This document shows positions 1-10,245 of a DNA stretch of 64,000 nucleotides, piece by piece (positions within the stretch are counted from its first letter, which is position 1; every line of letters starts with the position of its first letter). Source of the DNA: Agarophyton chilense. Taxonomy: Eukaryota; Rhodophyta; Florideophyceae; Gracilariales; Gracilariaceae. The notes beneath the pieces were generated by a model, which ran no database searches, was not told the DNA's origin, and worked only from the letters and a program-made list of their open reading frames with translations. The stretch lies in the NCBI GenBank assembly GCA_030374765.1, contig JARGXX010000012.1:434001-498000 (forward strand). The letters run 5' to 3'. Both the position numbers and the translations under genes were made by a program.

Positions 1-2374
1 GGTCCATCATCTGCGAAGGTAGTAGGAATGAAGTCTCCCAATGGGGTGTCATGGTTCCGTTGGTAATGATTCGCGAGAGGGCATCTGCTGCCTGGTGATT
101 GATGCTTGGCCTATAGGTTATATAATAGTCTTACCCTGACAGCATAAGGCACCAACGAGCGAGGCGACTTGATGCATAGGTCATATTGAGTATCCAGCGG
201 ATTGAAATCGTGGTCTGTCCTAATGGTAAACCTAGTTCCCTCGAGGTATGGTCGGAGTGGTAATACCGACCATACTATGGCGAGACATTTCTTTTCGGTA
301 GTACTGTATTTTCGCTTCGCCCTGGTGAGCGTTCTGCTCCAGTATCCAATAGGTTGATATTACCTCCGTAACTCCTGTTCCTGTAGCAGTGCACATCCCA
401 CTTAGACATCAAAGGCGTCTGTGTTCAGGACAAAAGTCCTATTGGGTTTTGGTAAAACCAATATGGGTGGGTTCATTAATTTGCTTTAGGGTCTGAAATG
501 TTTGGTATTGGTCCCCGGTAAGATTTTCAAACTCCGAAGGAGTTTCCTGCTTCAACAATGCGTTTCAGCATTGCGTTGAGAGGGGCCGAGATTTTAGCAA
601 ATCCTTGGACGAAACGTCGGTAAACATTGCACAAGCCCAAAAAGGATCGTAGTTTCGTGTGGGTTCTGGGAGTTTTAACCTGGCGAATCGCATCCGTGGT
701 CCGTTGGGCTGCATTTCACTTTCTGGAAGGATGACGTGACCGAGATTGTTCACTGAGGTCTGAAAGAAGGCACATTTACGGAGTTTTAGGGTTAGTCTGG
801 CGTCCTGTAGGATTGTTAGCACCGTCTTCACTTGGCGAAGGTGTTCCTTCCCGGTCCATAAGAAGATTATTACGGTATCGAAATAGACCAGGGCGAATTT
901 ACATTGGACTCTGGACAGTATAATTTCCATTACCCGTTGGAAGTTTGCCGGGGCATTCTTTAAACCAAAGGCCATACGAGTAAGCCTGAATACACCTTCG
1001 TGGGTGGTGAAGTTTGTCAGCGCTCTCGCATCCGCAGTCATAGGGATTTGCTAATATCCGGAATTAGCGTCCAGTGTGGTGAATTCGGCTGCTTTATTTA
1101 AGGAATCTAGACAGTCACCCTTACGGGGTATCCGGTATGAGTCCCTCTTGGTTACTGCATTCAACTTCCTGTAGTCGACACAGAACCTGACGGAGCCATC
1201 TTTCTTCGCCACGAGGACAAGGGGACTTAACCATTCGGACTGGTTTGGAGGCGCCGGCTCTATGAATTGAGCTTTGCGCACCTTATCCATCTGGTCGGCG
1301 ACAATTTCCCTATCCTTAAGGCCTGTACAGTGTGGGTGCTGGAACTGTGGCCTAGCATCATCCTGAAGGCAAATGCTGTGTGAAGTGGCTCTGATTGTGC
1401 CCAATCTACCTGACCACATGGCCTGGTGTTCCCTGAGGATATCAAGTACCTGGAGCCTATAGGATTCGAATTCTGCGCCGATAGCGACTGTCCCCGCCCA
1501 AGAGTTGATGTCCTTGTCGGGAGTTGGCGTTGCAAGGTTATCCATTTGGGCCTCCATAATGGCCACGGGCGTGGGTAGAGTGATGCCAGTCACTGTACCT
1601 TTAGGTAGCCGCACGGGTTTATCTCGGAAGTTGCTGATTGTGACCAAGAAGGATCTGTTAGGGTGAGTGTCCATTACTCCATTGGCCATCAAGGTAAGGT
1701 GATTCAGAACCGTTTTCGGGTGGTTCTGAATCGTTACAAGACCTGAGAACGAGAAATGGACTGATACAGCGATTTGGATCATCCACGGTATCGTTATGTC
1801 CTTTGACAGGCGAATCTTATTGGACTTCGTGTTTTCGGAGACAACTGCTCGTTTGCGGCGAGCTTCTGGCCCTGGGGCGGAACCAGGAATGGAGGTGGAA
1901 GGTGCGCGGTGGAACGCGACTTTCCGACGGCCTGGATAAATGGCCTTAATGTATCGATCGATGAAGGAGGTCCCTAGGTTTGCCTCAGCGCCCAAGTTAG
2001 GGCATACAAGAAACCACGTGCGGACTTTGAATTGTCTTACCTGGAGGTAAAGTGGTACTGTCACTTTAATGTCCATTGGTCTACCTGATGCATACGTAAT
2101 CCTTGGGGTCTTCCTCAGCCTGAACGAAATCTTTCTAACCCAGTAGGAGTAGCTTAGGATGGACCAAGTTGGGACAAGCGCCTGTGTCCAATACGGCTGT
2201 CGTCACTCGAGAGTTGGTGGAACGCAGTCCCTCGGTTACTCGAACTTTGTAATTCTCTTTCCTGAGGATATTGGCATGGTCGTTACTGTGTTCCAAGTGT
2301 GGTTCAACCTGAGTGGTCCAATCTAGGTGGTTTGTATTGGTAGGTGAATAACTCTTTGGCTCGTGACCGTCCAA
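1..2374 (-). pseudogene. pol region of element 1: protease, RT, RNase H start (fossil)
   Basis: The aspartic-protease signature VLDTGA is seen near 2190. The RT N-terminal part (FCVDYRKLNAVTKRDSY, TTLDANSGY) lies near 1200-1060. The RT core, with LKNAPANFQRVM and a degenerate YFDTVIIF where family members have YLDD, lies near 960-850. RNase H-like sequence continues to base 1. The domain order is that of Ty3/gypsy. The copy is broken, and integrase is outside the window. Confidence 0.85.
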
Positions 2375-2599
2375 TTGGTTGAGGCAGGGGCTTAAAAAGG
2401 GAGGATTTGCCTCGAGTCGTCCCTCTAGGAGTTTTCCGATGGGGTTTACGTTTATCTCTGAGGATAGGATTCTTCCACGGGGTCGTCCGTAGGATCTACA
2501 ATGGCGTGGACCTGTGGGGCTTTGATCGGAGTATCCAGAGGCCTGGCATAGCGTGAGCTTCCAGGGGTCCCTGTAGTTCGTTGCTGTGCCCTGTTATAC

Positions 2600-4713
2600 A
2601 TTCCTTCGGATCTTTGCACTCGGTGATTCTATTCCCTTAGGGCTGGGAGGTTTTTACGTGCATTCTCAGGCAGATACCTCATGCAGTCACAAGGTTGGGT
2701 CATGGAAAGGCAGAGCAAGCAAGCCCTTGGGGAGCGAACAGAAACGTCCTTGCGGGGCGGAAAGGGAGAATAATTGGGTGTGGGTGGTCCAGTGGTCACT
2801 GTAGTTCCCTGGGAGGTATATGATGGGAACTCGGACGGAGGAGGACTGAATTTGACCGCGAGAAGATCTCCCGAATCGGCGTAATGGAGTGGTGCATCAA
2901 TATCCGATTCCGTGGAGCTAACCAAATGGGCTTGGTTGGGTTTACGCAGTGGAGTTGGGTGTCTTCTGGATATATCAGCGTTGCGCCTGGAGGTCCTGTA
3001 TGTTTTGCCATAACTCTCGCCGTAGGAAACGAGCCTTCGGAAGGAGTAGTGTGGGTTTTCCGTGTGGTAATTGCGGACAGGTGTCCGAATAGAAGAGAGT
3101 AGTTCTGTGATGAAATGGCGTTTGAGCTGTCCTTCGGAGAATACATTTCCACATCGGTAAGCCTTCTTCCATAGGTCGTCTGCGAAAGCCGATTCGGTCA
3201 TGTTAAAGCTCTGCCTAAAAGAGATCACTTCCTGGTAGGCATCCATTATAACTTCAACCGTGGCGTCAGTTTCCAAGAGGTATTGAACAACTTGAGGGTA
3301 TGACCTGAGAAGCTCACCGTCTTGAGCATCCACGAGGTCAGTTGTGGCAGATATCTTCGAAACCACTCGGTTACGCGCCTGTCCTATAAGGAATAATTGG
3401 AAAAGGTACAGAGCGGTGCCCTCGTGTACAGCGTTCTGATCGAAGGCCGTACGGAACAAACTGAGAAACCTAAGGACGGCAATGGGGTTAGAACCCAAGA
3501 ACTTGTCCGTAATGGTTAGTGGCATCCGTTTCGCTCATTTGGCGACTCTGCAAGCCACCGAACCAGAATAATTTGCAGACCTGTCGGCCAGCCGATAATT
3601 CCGGTAGTCCAGAACCTTCGGGAAAAGTTTGTTTATGGTTGTCAGTGGTCAGAGGCCTCAAACGGCAGCTTCATCCACTTCGGAGTCGGTCATTTCGGTC
3701 GAGGCCGATTCGGAATCACTCGTGTCCGAATGGTCTCTTCTTTTACTCCTTCTGTTCTTCTTTCTCCTGCGGTTGCTTCTTTTTTTTCCAGCGGAATAGG
3801 GACCTAAAGGATCGATCTCTCTATCAGATCCGATGGAGCCCTGAGGTCGCTGTATCTCACATAATCCATCGGGTGGGGCAAGCGGTCTCTGTTCTAGACG
3901 CAGAGCTTCTCTTCTTCTCCTCGCTTGTTCCACCCTTGGCTTTTCCTGATGGGCAACCTGTCTCTCATCTAGACGCGAAGGTTATTATCCCACCATGGGG
4001 TTTTCCTGATGGTATTCTCGGCGAGGGGCGGATATTGCCGCCACTCCTGGGGGTTCGGTGAGGGGTTGACATATGGAGACCGGATTGTTAAGTTGTGTTG
4101 GAGTGGTCCTAGCGACCAAATTGCCTGCCTGGCGGGTGAGTGCTCCTTGAACGGCCTGTAGGAGGGAGTCTATGAATAATTCAGACTCCATTACGTTAGG
4201 GACGATTCGCGTGATGAGGTAATCCGTATAATCAGCGATCTCCGTAGCGAGTCGCACGTCCATAATGGAATCCACGTGGGATAAGCAGAGCTCACGGAGA
4301 CGGGGTCAAAGAAGGCCGGCAAGCCCTTCGGGCATGTTCTCTTTAATTCCTTCGGTCTGGTGGGTTTCTCCTTGAGGTGTCCCTGGCCTGGAGGTGGCCC
4401 TGATGAGGCATTCTCGTAAACGCGCTGCCACCGTGGGTTCTCGGCGAATCCTTTCAGGGTTATCCAAGGGGGTCAGTACTTCTTGCGGCTGGCTCCTTGT
4501 GCCCCTGCGATCGCTAGCGGTATCAACATGAGGGTCAGGCGACATCGCCGGCGTGGTAGTCGCACTTTGTCCCGCCGTAGGAGTCCTATGGTCTGGTCGG
4601 TTGAGTGTGTTTCCTGCATCCGTAGTGGCGGTTGCTTCTGTACTTCTGGTCCGTTGGGTAATTAAACCAAAGGTTAGAATCCGGATAATTCTTCGTTCCA
4701 GTGGTCCGTTCAA
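2600..4713 (-). pseudogene. gag region of element 1 (fossil)
   Basis: Minus-strand frames in this span match the gag regions of elements 3 and 4. In order they hold a Thr/Arg/Pro-rich N-terminal part, a basic Ser/Arg/Lys stretch (about 3933-3658), a capsid-like helical domain (about 3525-2950) with an LYLFQLFL-type segment, and a Cys-rich tail (CLLCLSMTQPCDC). The capsid assignment rests on position and on similarity to the other copies, because gag is poorly conserved. The region is broken and is treated as a fossil. Confidence 0.75.
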
Positions 4714-4747
4714 TTATTACAAAGGATTCTAAGTCGGAAGACCAAAA

Positions 4748-5193
4748 TGTATCGCAATGACGGGTGGGTCAGCGTAGGGCTCTCGACCGGTGGTAGAGTG
4801 GTAGAGCGGGTCCTAAGGTTCGAATCCTTGACGGCGGCACTCCCAGGGTACTTGGTGCAATGGGTTGGCGTTTACTACGTAGTCCTACAGGTTGGAGCTA
4901 CGGAAACAATGGCTTGAAGACCAAATGCTGGAACTAATATACCAAAGGGGTTTATTTAGTATCCTGACGGTGCCTACATTACTCTAAGGGAGAAGCGTCA
5001 CTCGACCCAAGTATATAGTACTGGCGAGGCGCTTGAATCTCCCTGGCACTTTAAAGATAATCTATTACACTAATTAGAATAAATTAATAATCTACATGAG
5101 TCCACATGTGGTTGACCTGTCCACGTGTCGCCTGTAAGATACCTCAGGGCCCGGCGGCTTACAGGGCTCAGCCGTTATCATCGCTCCTTCACA
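4748..5193 (-). repeat. 5' LTR of element 1
   Basis: The stretch has TG...CA-type ends on the minus strand and aligns along its whole length with the 447-bp LTRs of element 4. It contains a tRNA-like segment on the plus strand, with an A-box-like TGGTAGAGTGG at 4791-4801 and a B-box GGTTCGAATCC at 4818-4828. The partner LTR is outside the window, so the age cannot be estimated here. Confidence 0.9.
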
Positions 5194-6005
5194 CAATCGC
5201 CCATGCATGTGCCTTTTTGTAACCGTCGTTCGCTCGCTCTTGTTCCTGCTTAATCTTAGGTCTCCAGCGCTTGCTCTTGTTCCCGTCCACGAAAAACGCG
5301 CACTTGGGAAAGCCTATGAGCAAACCTTCCATTCCCGCTCGCTCTGTCTCCGACGGCCATTCAATGAATCGGAGAGTGATGCTGTCTATTGAAGAAGAAA
5401 CAGCGTACAAAGCGTGACAAAATTAGTTTGATACCGTTCCAGTTGATAATCCGTTTCTATGTCAAACACGCTCGACGCCCAGACCGCCTTCGTTGCTCCC
5501 ACCAAGTAGATCTAGGAACATGAATAGCATCTCTTCAATACTTAACTTGCGTTTACGAGAAACACGCAGAACAGAGCAAGTGTGTTCGCCTCGTGCATCT
5601 ATGGGAGCAGCAATTCGGAGCAGCAATTCTAGACGACACCATATCATGTAGTGCTTGAAACATTTCGCGACTCATGTGAATAGTTTTTTCAAACAGCAAA
5701 ATATCAGGATCTACATCGCAAATATTGTAGAGAAGATGCTGGGGCATACGTCCTGCATAAGGCGCCTTCACCCCGCACATATAGTTACCTTTTCCTGGAC
5801 TTTCCGCTTCGCTTTCGCTACTGCTGTAATCTGTCACGTTCGTGTCATTCGCGAGAAGGACGCCTTCTTGAACCAGCGTTTTTGTGTGCACGGCTGTTTG
5901 TTGCATTTGCTGAAACATGCACAAAGCAAGAATGATATCATCCATACCTGCGAGTATGCGCAACTGAATGTGCCTCGCTCTTTGCCGAGAAGAAAAATAC
6001 ATCAA
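5194..6005 (-). pseudogene. PIF/Harbinger-type transposase A, 5' part, cut by element 1
   Basis: Minus-strand frames from 6005 to 5194 carry an N-terminal helical segment (HMSREMFQALHDMVSS) and then a DDE_Tnp_4-like block: an IEWPSETER motif, a first catalytic-aspartate context FFVDGNKSKRWRP, then a QEQERANDGYKKAHAW motif. That pattern is typical of the Harbinger nuclease family. The two blocks are in different frames, so at least one frame change separates them. The rest of the catalytic domain would follow on the far side of element 1, which starts at 5193, so the transposase was split by that insertion. No terminal inverted repeat was found for it. Confidence 0.7.
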
Positions 6006-6324
6006 GTGTAACCCCGGGGTCTACGTGTTATACGTGACACGAAGAGTTGAAAGATTGCCCTTATCGGCGAATCAAAAATTGCCCAGAAACGAGAGGTTAA
6101 TATGCAAAGAGGAAATGCTTATTTAAAAAGGGCTATTGTACAATAGAGAGTTTACACAAACGTAAAATGGTTTCGTAAAACTTCAGTTTGTGACTCACAA
6201 GTTCAAAACAAAATTTCGGAACGAAACCAAAATTTGGTATTTACGCAACGCAAGTTGGGACTGTAGTTGTGAATATTAGAGCAGAACCTCTCCATTCCCA
6301 GGCACCTGATCATCCCAATATAGT
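6006..6324. other. Spacer between two Harbinger-type transposases
   Basis: These 319 bases lie between the divergent starts of transposases A (minus) and B (plus). They are AT-rich, with homopolymer A/T runs and no ORF of note. Promoters or transposon ends could lie here, but no convincing inverted repeat was seen. Confidence 0.4.
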
Positions 6325-7367
6325 GTGATGAGGCAGACAGACTTCAGAATCGGAGCTGCGTTTCGAAGAAAACGGCACCGCATACGCACATTTGCAGCGG
6401 CAATTCTTTCTGAAACTAGCGCTATGTTTCAGGACAAGACTCTGAAGAGTCTCCATTCATCCCAACAGGATGTAAGAAACATCGTGCTACAATTTTACGT
6501 TTCTTCATCAAGTTCTAATCTGAACGCGTATAGTGACCATGCCGCTCTTTCAGAATTCCGATTCAAAACCAGAGAAATAAGACGTGTAGCAGAAGCCAAG
6601 GGTTGGCATGGTGGACGTACGAAGCGATTGCAATACTTTTGCGACAGAGTAACAGCATGTTGCATAGTGTTACGAAAGCTATTCTCACCATGCAGATGGT
6701 TTGACCTTGAATGAATGGCATGCAGTCTTCAAAGATGAGTGAAGTATTTTGAGAAAAGATTGAACGGTTTATAAAAAACAAAAGCCATTTTTTGACCGAT
6801 CTAAGAGTTGACCTGATACAAGAACGAGTGGTAGAATATGCTAAGGCAATTGAAGAAAAGGTTGCCCCACTGGACAGGTGTATAGGCTTCATAGATGTCA
6901 CGAAGATCCAAATGAGCAGATCTTGAGGACATGGAACGATGCAGCAAAGCTGTTACTCTAAGCACAAGAGGATACATTGCCTTCAACATCAGACGATAAC
7001 TGCACCCGACGGTGTAATAATGCATCATTTTTGCCCGGAGCCTGGCAGAAGGCATGATCTAACGCTACCAAGAAACAGCGGGGTCGATGTATCTATGCAT
7101 CCCGAATTGATGGTGGAGGGGAGGAAGTATTTCATCTACGGAGATGTGGCTTATTTGTTGCGCCCTTGGCTTCAGACTGCTTTCTCGCAATTCAATACGA
7201 CAGCTGCACAGGCTTTGTACAACAACAAAATTAGAGCAGTTCGTGAAACTGTGGAATGGTCGTACAAAGATATTAAACAGATGTGGTCGTCGCAGGACTT
7301 TAAGAGAAATCTAAAGGTTGGAAAGGCTCCCATAGCTTTATTGTACACTGCAGCAGCTTTGCTGTAA
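6325..7367 (+). pseudogene. PIF/Harbinger transposase B (decayed, nearly full length)
   Basis: This is a DDE superfamily nuclease of the HARBI1/DDE_Tnp_4 type. The N-terminal half holds ALSEFRFKTREIRRVAEA, then GRTKRLQYFCDRVTACCIVL and PCRWFDLE. The middle holds the first aspartate in PLDRCIGFIDVTKIQM near 6870-6910. The C-terminal block has KHKRIHCLQHQ, PGRRHDLTL, the second aspartate in YGDVAYLLRPW, and the glutamate in RETVEWSYKDIKQ. Conserved residues run through the whole span, but the reading frame changes after 6714, and a stop falls shortly after the first aspartate, before 6939. The gene is therefore dead in this copy. The C-terminal frame 6939-7367 is open. Its likely partner gene lies convergently downstream (7607-7993). 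Confidence 0.82.
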
Positions 7368-7473
7368 AACTTAAAGGTCTATCTCAGACAAGGTGGGCAA
7401 GTGACGTCCTACTTCAGTTGCACTGCGCCGTCGCTGGAAAGATACCTCACTGTACAATAAACAGAACTTCTAC

Positions 7474-7559
7474 CTACACTTACCGCGCGCTTCGGTCGCT
7501 TTCGGCTCCCTACGCTGTGGACTTGGCCCTCGCCGCTCAAACGCGCTTGGCAAGTGTAG
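7474..7559. repeat. Imperfect inverted repeat (CTACACTT...AAGTGTAG)
   Basis: The left arm CTACACTTACCGCGCGC (7474-7490) pairs imperfectly with the right arm GCGCTTGGCAAGTGTAG (7543-7559) across a GC-rich loop. It lies between the convergent transposase B and coiled-coil ORF. It may be a shared terminator or a nested small element. Confidence 0.55.
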
Positions 7560-7606
7560 CATAAAAGCTTCGAAGCCGTTGCCCATAAACTCCGAACCGT
7601 TGGCGC

Positions 7607-7993
7607 TCACTTCAGCTTTCTTTTCAAAGATGCGAGTATCACTACAAATTGCTTGCGCTCTTTTAACCCGTCTTTTTGCTCTTCAATCTCGACCTCAGCC
7701 TTCCTTTCCGCCGGTACCGGCTTCTTTTTTTCTCTATCCTTCACCTTCGCATCTCGAAAAGCCATTGTTTCGTCACGCCCCTTCTCCAACTCCAGCCGAG
7801 CTTCCTCCATACGCATCCGCTGTTGCTCGAGTTCCCGAAGCTGTTTCATGACGTCCATAAGAACCCTCTTTTCTTTCTCATCCAAATAGTAAGAGACGCT
7901 ACGCTTCTTACCTTTTTCAGACGGTGAAGGAAGTCGTTTTGATACTTGCGAGGGGTCTACAGTGCCCCTCAAAACATCTTCGATAGCACCCAT
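7607..7993 (-). CDS. Charged coiled-coil protein, possible Harbinger accessory ORF (C-terminal part)
   Basis: The 128-residue frame has a short Pro/Ser-containing N-terminus (PSPSEKGKKRS) followed by a long, very charged helix (MKQLRELEQQRMRMEEARLELEKG and on to ...EVEIEEQKDG), strongly suggesting a coiled coil. It has no signal peptide or membrane segment. Harbinger transposons encode a second, DNA-binding protein that helps the transposase, and many of these end in just such a charged coiled coil. Its convergent position opposite transposase B supports that reading, but no Myb/SANT domain is seen within the frame. It could be the last exon of a longer gene whose upstream part lies at 8000-8624. 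Confidence 0.45.
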   Translation of the reverse strand: MGAIEDVLRGTVDPSQVSKRLPSPSEKGKKRSVSYYLDEKEKRVLMDVMKQLRELEQQRMRMEEARLELEKGRDETMAFRDAKVKDREKKKPVPAERKAEVEIEEQKDGLKERKQFVVILASLKRKLK

Positions 7994-8783
7994 GTTATAT
8001 TAAGTCAGTCTTTTCAAGGCATGCAACCGAATCTTCTCGCTGGCTTCGACGAATCGATTCTCTAGCTCGATCTTCTCGTCTCGCTCTGCCCTTTATACCT
8101 TTTCATGGTCATCTATTGCCATTATGAGGTCATCTTAAAGAAGTTCTTGCTCTCTCTGTACTTTGATGATCCCAGAGGCTCCAATATTGATCTCGTTCTC
8201 TTTACGTCGATTGCTGCAGATTTTGTTAAACAGTTCTTGCAGAGACTCTCATGTAAGAACTTGCATTTCGTCAAGGCTACCAGTTGGTACTGCTTGTACG
8301 AAGAGTTGCAAAGCTTTTTCGTAATTTGCCGTCGCATTTTCATGTATGGCAACATGTGCGCCGCTGGTGTGCACCACTTTCAGAAAAAATATCCCATGCA
8401 GGCGTGTAACTGAATTCCTTTAAACCACTGATTCTTTCTGCAGTTTTTAAAGTCTGCTGCGCAGAGGTGGTTCTCTTCGATGAGCTTTCTGGGACTGATG
8501 TGTTTGGAAGAATCGTTATAGAAGGACAAGGGCTTGAAGCGCAAAGTAGAAGTGGTAAGGATGGGTCAGCGTTAGATGCGGATTTTGGCGGAATTGGTGT
8601 GACGTCCGCCATAGGTTTTAGCATTGTCTGGTCCTACCAAACGTGGTGGGTAAGGGGTTATAGGGATCTTTTTGGACTGTTCTAATGGGGTGCCTAGCAC
8701 TCTTGTTTTTCGTTCCAAGGTGCTCAGAACGAAAAATGAAAACTGATGTCAAGTGTTTTTTCACTGAAGACATAATCGTGACA
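7994..8783 (-). other. Upstream stretch of the coiled-coil ORF with weak minus-strand frames
   Basis: Minus-strand frames at 8122-8355 and 8340-8624 are short. The latter is Ser/Pro/Thr-rich; the former is Lys/Cys-rich. They might be decayed 5' parts of the coiled-coil gene, but nothing recognisable supports this. A perfect 10-bp hairpin lies at 8706-8736. Confidence 0.25.
8706..8736. repeat. Perfect 10-bp hairpin
   Basis: TTTTTCGTTC (8706-8715) and GAACGAAAAA (8727-8736) are perfect reverse complements around an 11-nt loop. It lies about 50 bp outside the left end of the Tc1/mariner element. It could be a terminator or a remnant of a transposon end. Confidence 0.6.
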
Positions 8784-8785
8784 TA

Positions 8786-8914
8786 CAGTGCGTTTTAAAA
8801 ACATAACCCTTTACAAAAACTGCGCCAAAAAGGCATTTCAAGTACTGTATAGCACATTTCACGGAAAACAACAACCACAAAGTCAATAACACTGTTTCAA
8901 AAGTATATCCTTTA
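8786..8914 (+). repeat. Left IR/DR end of the Tc1/mariner element
   Basis: The outer copy at 8786-8813 contains GTTTTAAAAACATAACCC, and the inner copy at 8890-8914 contains CTGTTTCAAAAGTATATCC. Both match, in inverted orientation, the two copies at the right end (20632-20654 and 20737-20761). They are presumed transposase binding sites. Confidence 0.7.
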
Positions 8915-8933
8915 TACCATCATTAGCTCAATT

Positions 8934-9447
8934 TTGGATCTTGGCGCGCCTCCGACACGTTCTGGCCAGCTTCAAATCATGGAATTAGTAGGTCAGGGTA
9001 TGATTTCGGCAGATATAGCCCGAAAACTCAAGCGCAGCCCGAAAACAATCAGAAACTTCATAAAAAACACGCTACATACGGAACAAAGCGTTCCACCGGC
9101 TGTTTTACTTCAATATCCCCAACCAATGAGCGTGTAAGTAAGCAAGAACTATGCCGTTACACTTCATCTTGCAGGAAAATTGTTAAAAATCTAAATTTGC
9201 CTCTATCAAGATTTAATATATGGCGTGAAGGTAACCGTCAAAACTTGTTCAAGTACACAAAAATGAAGAAAACTTTTTTTTTAAAAGATAATCACAAGAA
9301 CATTCGGGTTTAATGGTGTGCTAAGAGGGCTTATTAGAAAACAGAATGGAATAATGTTATGTTTTCCGACGCAAAAATGTTTAACCTTGACGGTCAAGAT
9401 TGCTATAATTTTTAACGGCATTACCTACGAAAAGAAGAGAAAGAAGT
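8934..9447 (+). pseudogene. Tc1/mariner transposase, N-terminal half
   Basis: The first frame (to about 9090) encodes a helix-turn-helix typical of Tc1 transposases: IMELVGQGMISADIARKLKR, then SPKTIRNFIKN. A stop at about 9137 and frame changes follow. Further on, a frame near 9340-9420 reads WNNVMFSDAKMFNLDG, the conserved context of the first catalytic aspartate. The coding sequence breaks off at 9447, where element 2 begins, and resumes at 20120. The upstream start is uncertain; homology begins before the first ATG choice can be tested. Confidence 0.75.
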
Positions 9448-10114
9448 TGTAGTATTCTACTATGTCTGGGAATCCGATAGGATGATTTTTCGCGAAGTCG
9501 CGGTTGGAACTCATAAGTGAGTGATGTCATCAAACTTGTGATATGAAACGGCACACCGCGTAGGATGCCAGGAGGCAGGGTACATTAGTGGAACACGTGG
9601 TATCACGAGTGGACTGGCTTGCAACGGCGCATGTTGTGGCGGTCTACGTGGCAGGTTTTACTACCCTTTGTAGCTAGACGTCCATTAGGGACCATACCCA
9701 TCCTGTGGTTTGGCTAGATGGCTGACTACTGGGTATTATTTATATATTTATTTGGGCGCTCACCCTGGCACACAGTATATAGTGCACCAGAGGTGAGCGC
9801 CGACTCCAAGTAAAGGAGACAACATGGGCATCATGACTATCCTGTTCCTCGCTTAGGATTCCTTAACCGGAGATCCGGACGAGCTATAATAGATACTCAG
9901 CCCCCAACCACTTCACGAGCCGTCTCGTACCTACGTTCCCTCAACGTTTTACAGTGGCACTGTTCACCCTCGCTAGCGAGTAGTGGCGTTACACCCCACT
10001 TCCAGCTCGCTGGTGTTGTAGCTCTACCACCCCTTTTACTTCGCCGCAAGCGACCCATCGGCAGTCCGAACGCTGTCGCAGGTGTCTGCTCTCTCCGTTA
10101 GAGCGGATATTACA
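9448..10114 (+). repeat. 5' LTR of element 2
   Basis: It starts TGTAGTATTC and ends ATTACA, and the copy at 19453-20119 is the same length. It holds an AT-rich TATA-like stretch at about 9735-9752, followed at once by a strong hairpin (9755-9801). This probably marks the promoter and the start of the transcript. Confidence 0.93.
9755..9801. promoter_or_regulatory. LTR hairpin just after the TATA-like stretch
   Basis: GGCGCTCACC (9755-9764) pairs perfectly with GGTGAGCGCC (9792-9801), and the stem is extended by CTGG/CCAG inside. The same structure is present in the 3' LTR near 19760-19806. Its place directly after TATATATTTATT suggests a structured 5' leader or R region; this is inference. 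Confidence 0.55.
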
Positions 10115-10116
10115 AG

Positions 10117-10132
10117 TGGTCTCCCGACTTAG
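10117..10132 (+). promoter_or_regulatory. Primer-binding site of element 2
   Basis: TGGTCTCCCGACTTAG begins two bases after the LTR. TGG is the complement of a tRNA CCA end. Closely similar sequences follow the LTRs of elements 1, 3 and 4, although their LTRs are unrelated to this one. The tRNA species was not identified. Confidence 0.7.
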
Positions 10133-10245
10133 AAGCACTGTGGTCAGCTGCACTGAACAATTCGTTCCTGGAACGTGGAATTGATATCGATACTTGGAAG
10201 AAGGGGAATCACTACAGTTATTGATTATCAAACCACCTCCGGCAA

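Larger units (their letters stand above)
1..5193 (-). mobile_element. Ty3/gypsy chromovirus-type LTR element 1 (partial, cut by window edge)
   Basis: Read on the minus strand, this is an LTR retrotransposon. A 446-bp LTR lies at 4748-5193, followed in element order by a primer-binding site, gag, aspartic protease, reverse transcriptase and the start of RNase H, which runs off the window at base 1. The LTR is clearly related to those of elements 3 and 4, and gag and pol match theirs along their length, so the three form one family. The copy is a broken fossil with several interruptions of its reading frames. Its integrase, chromodomain and 3' LTR lie outside the window. It sits inside a Harbinger transposase, whose sequence resumes at 5194. 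Confidence 0.9.

Noticed and set aside
3519-4061. 180-residue plus-strand ORF over the gag of element 1
   Set aside because: It is the complement of conserved gag sequence on the minus strand and has no matching frame kept in elements 3 and 4.
4788-4846. A genuine tRNA gene in the LTR
   Set aside because: The A-box to B-box distance is too short and there is no anticodon arm or paired acceptor stem; it recurs as part of the LTR.
7579-7927. Plus-strand ORFs rich in Phe/Ser/Arg
   Set aside because: They are shadows of the charged coiled-coil frame on the minus strand.
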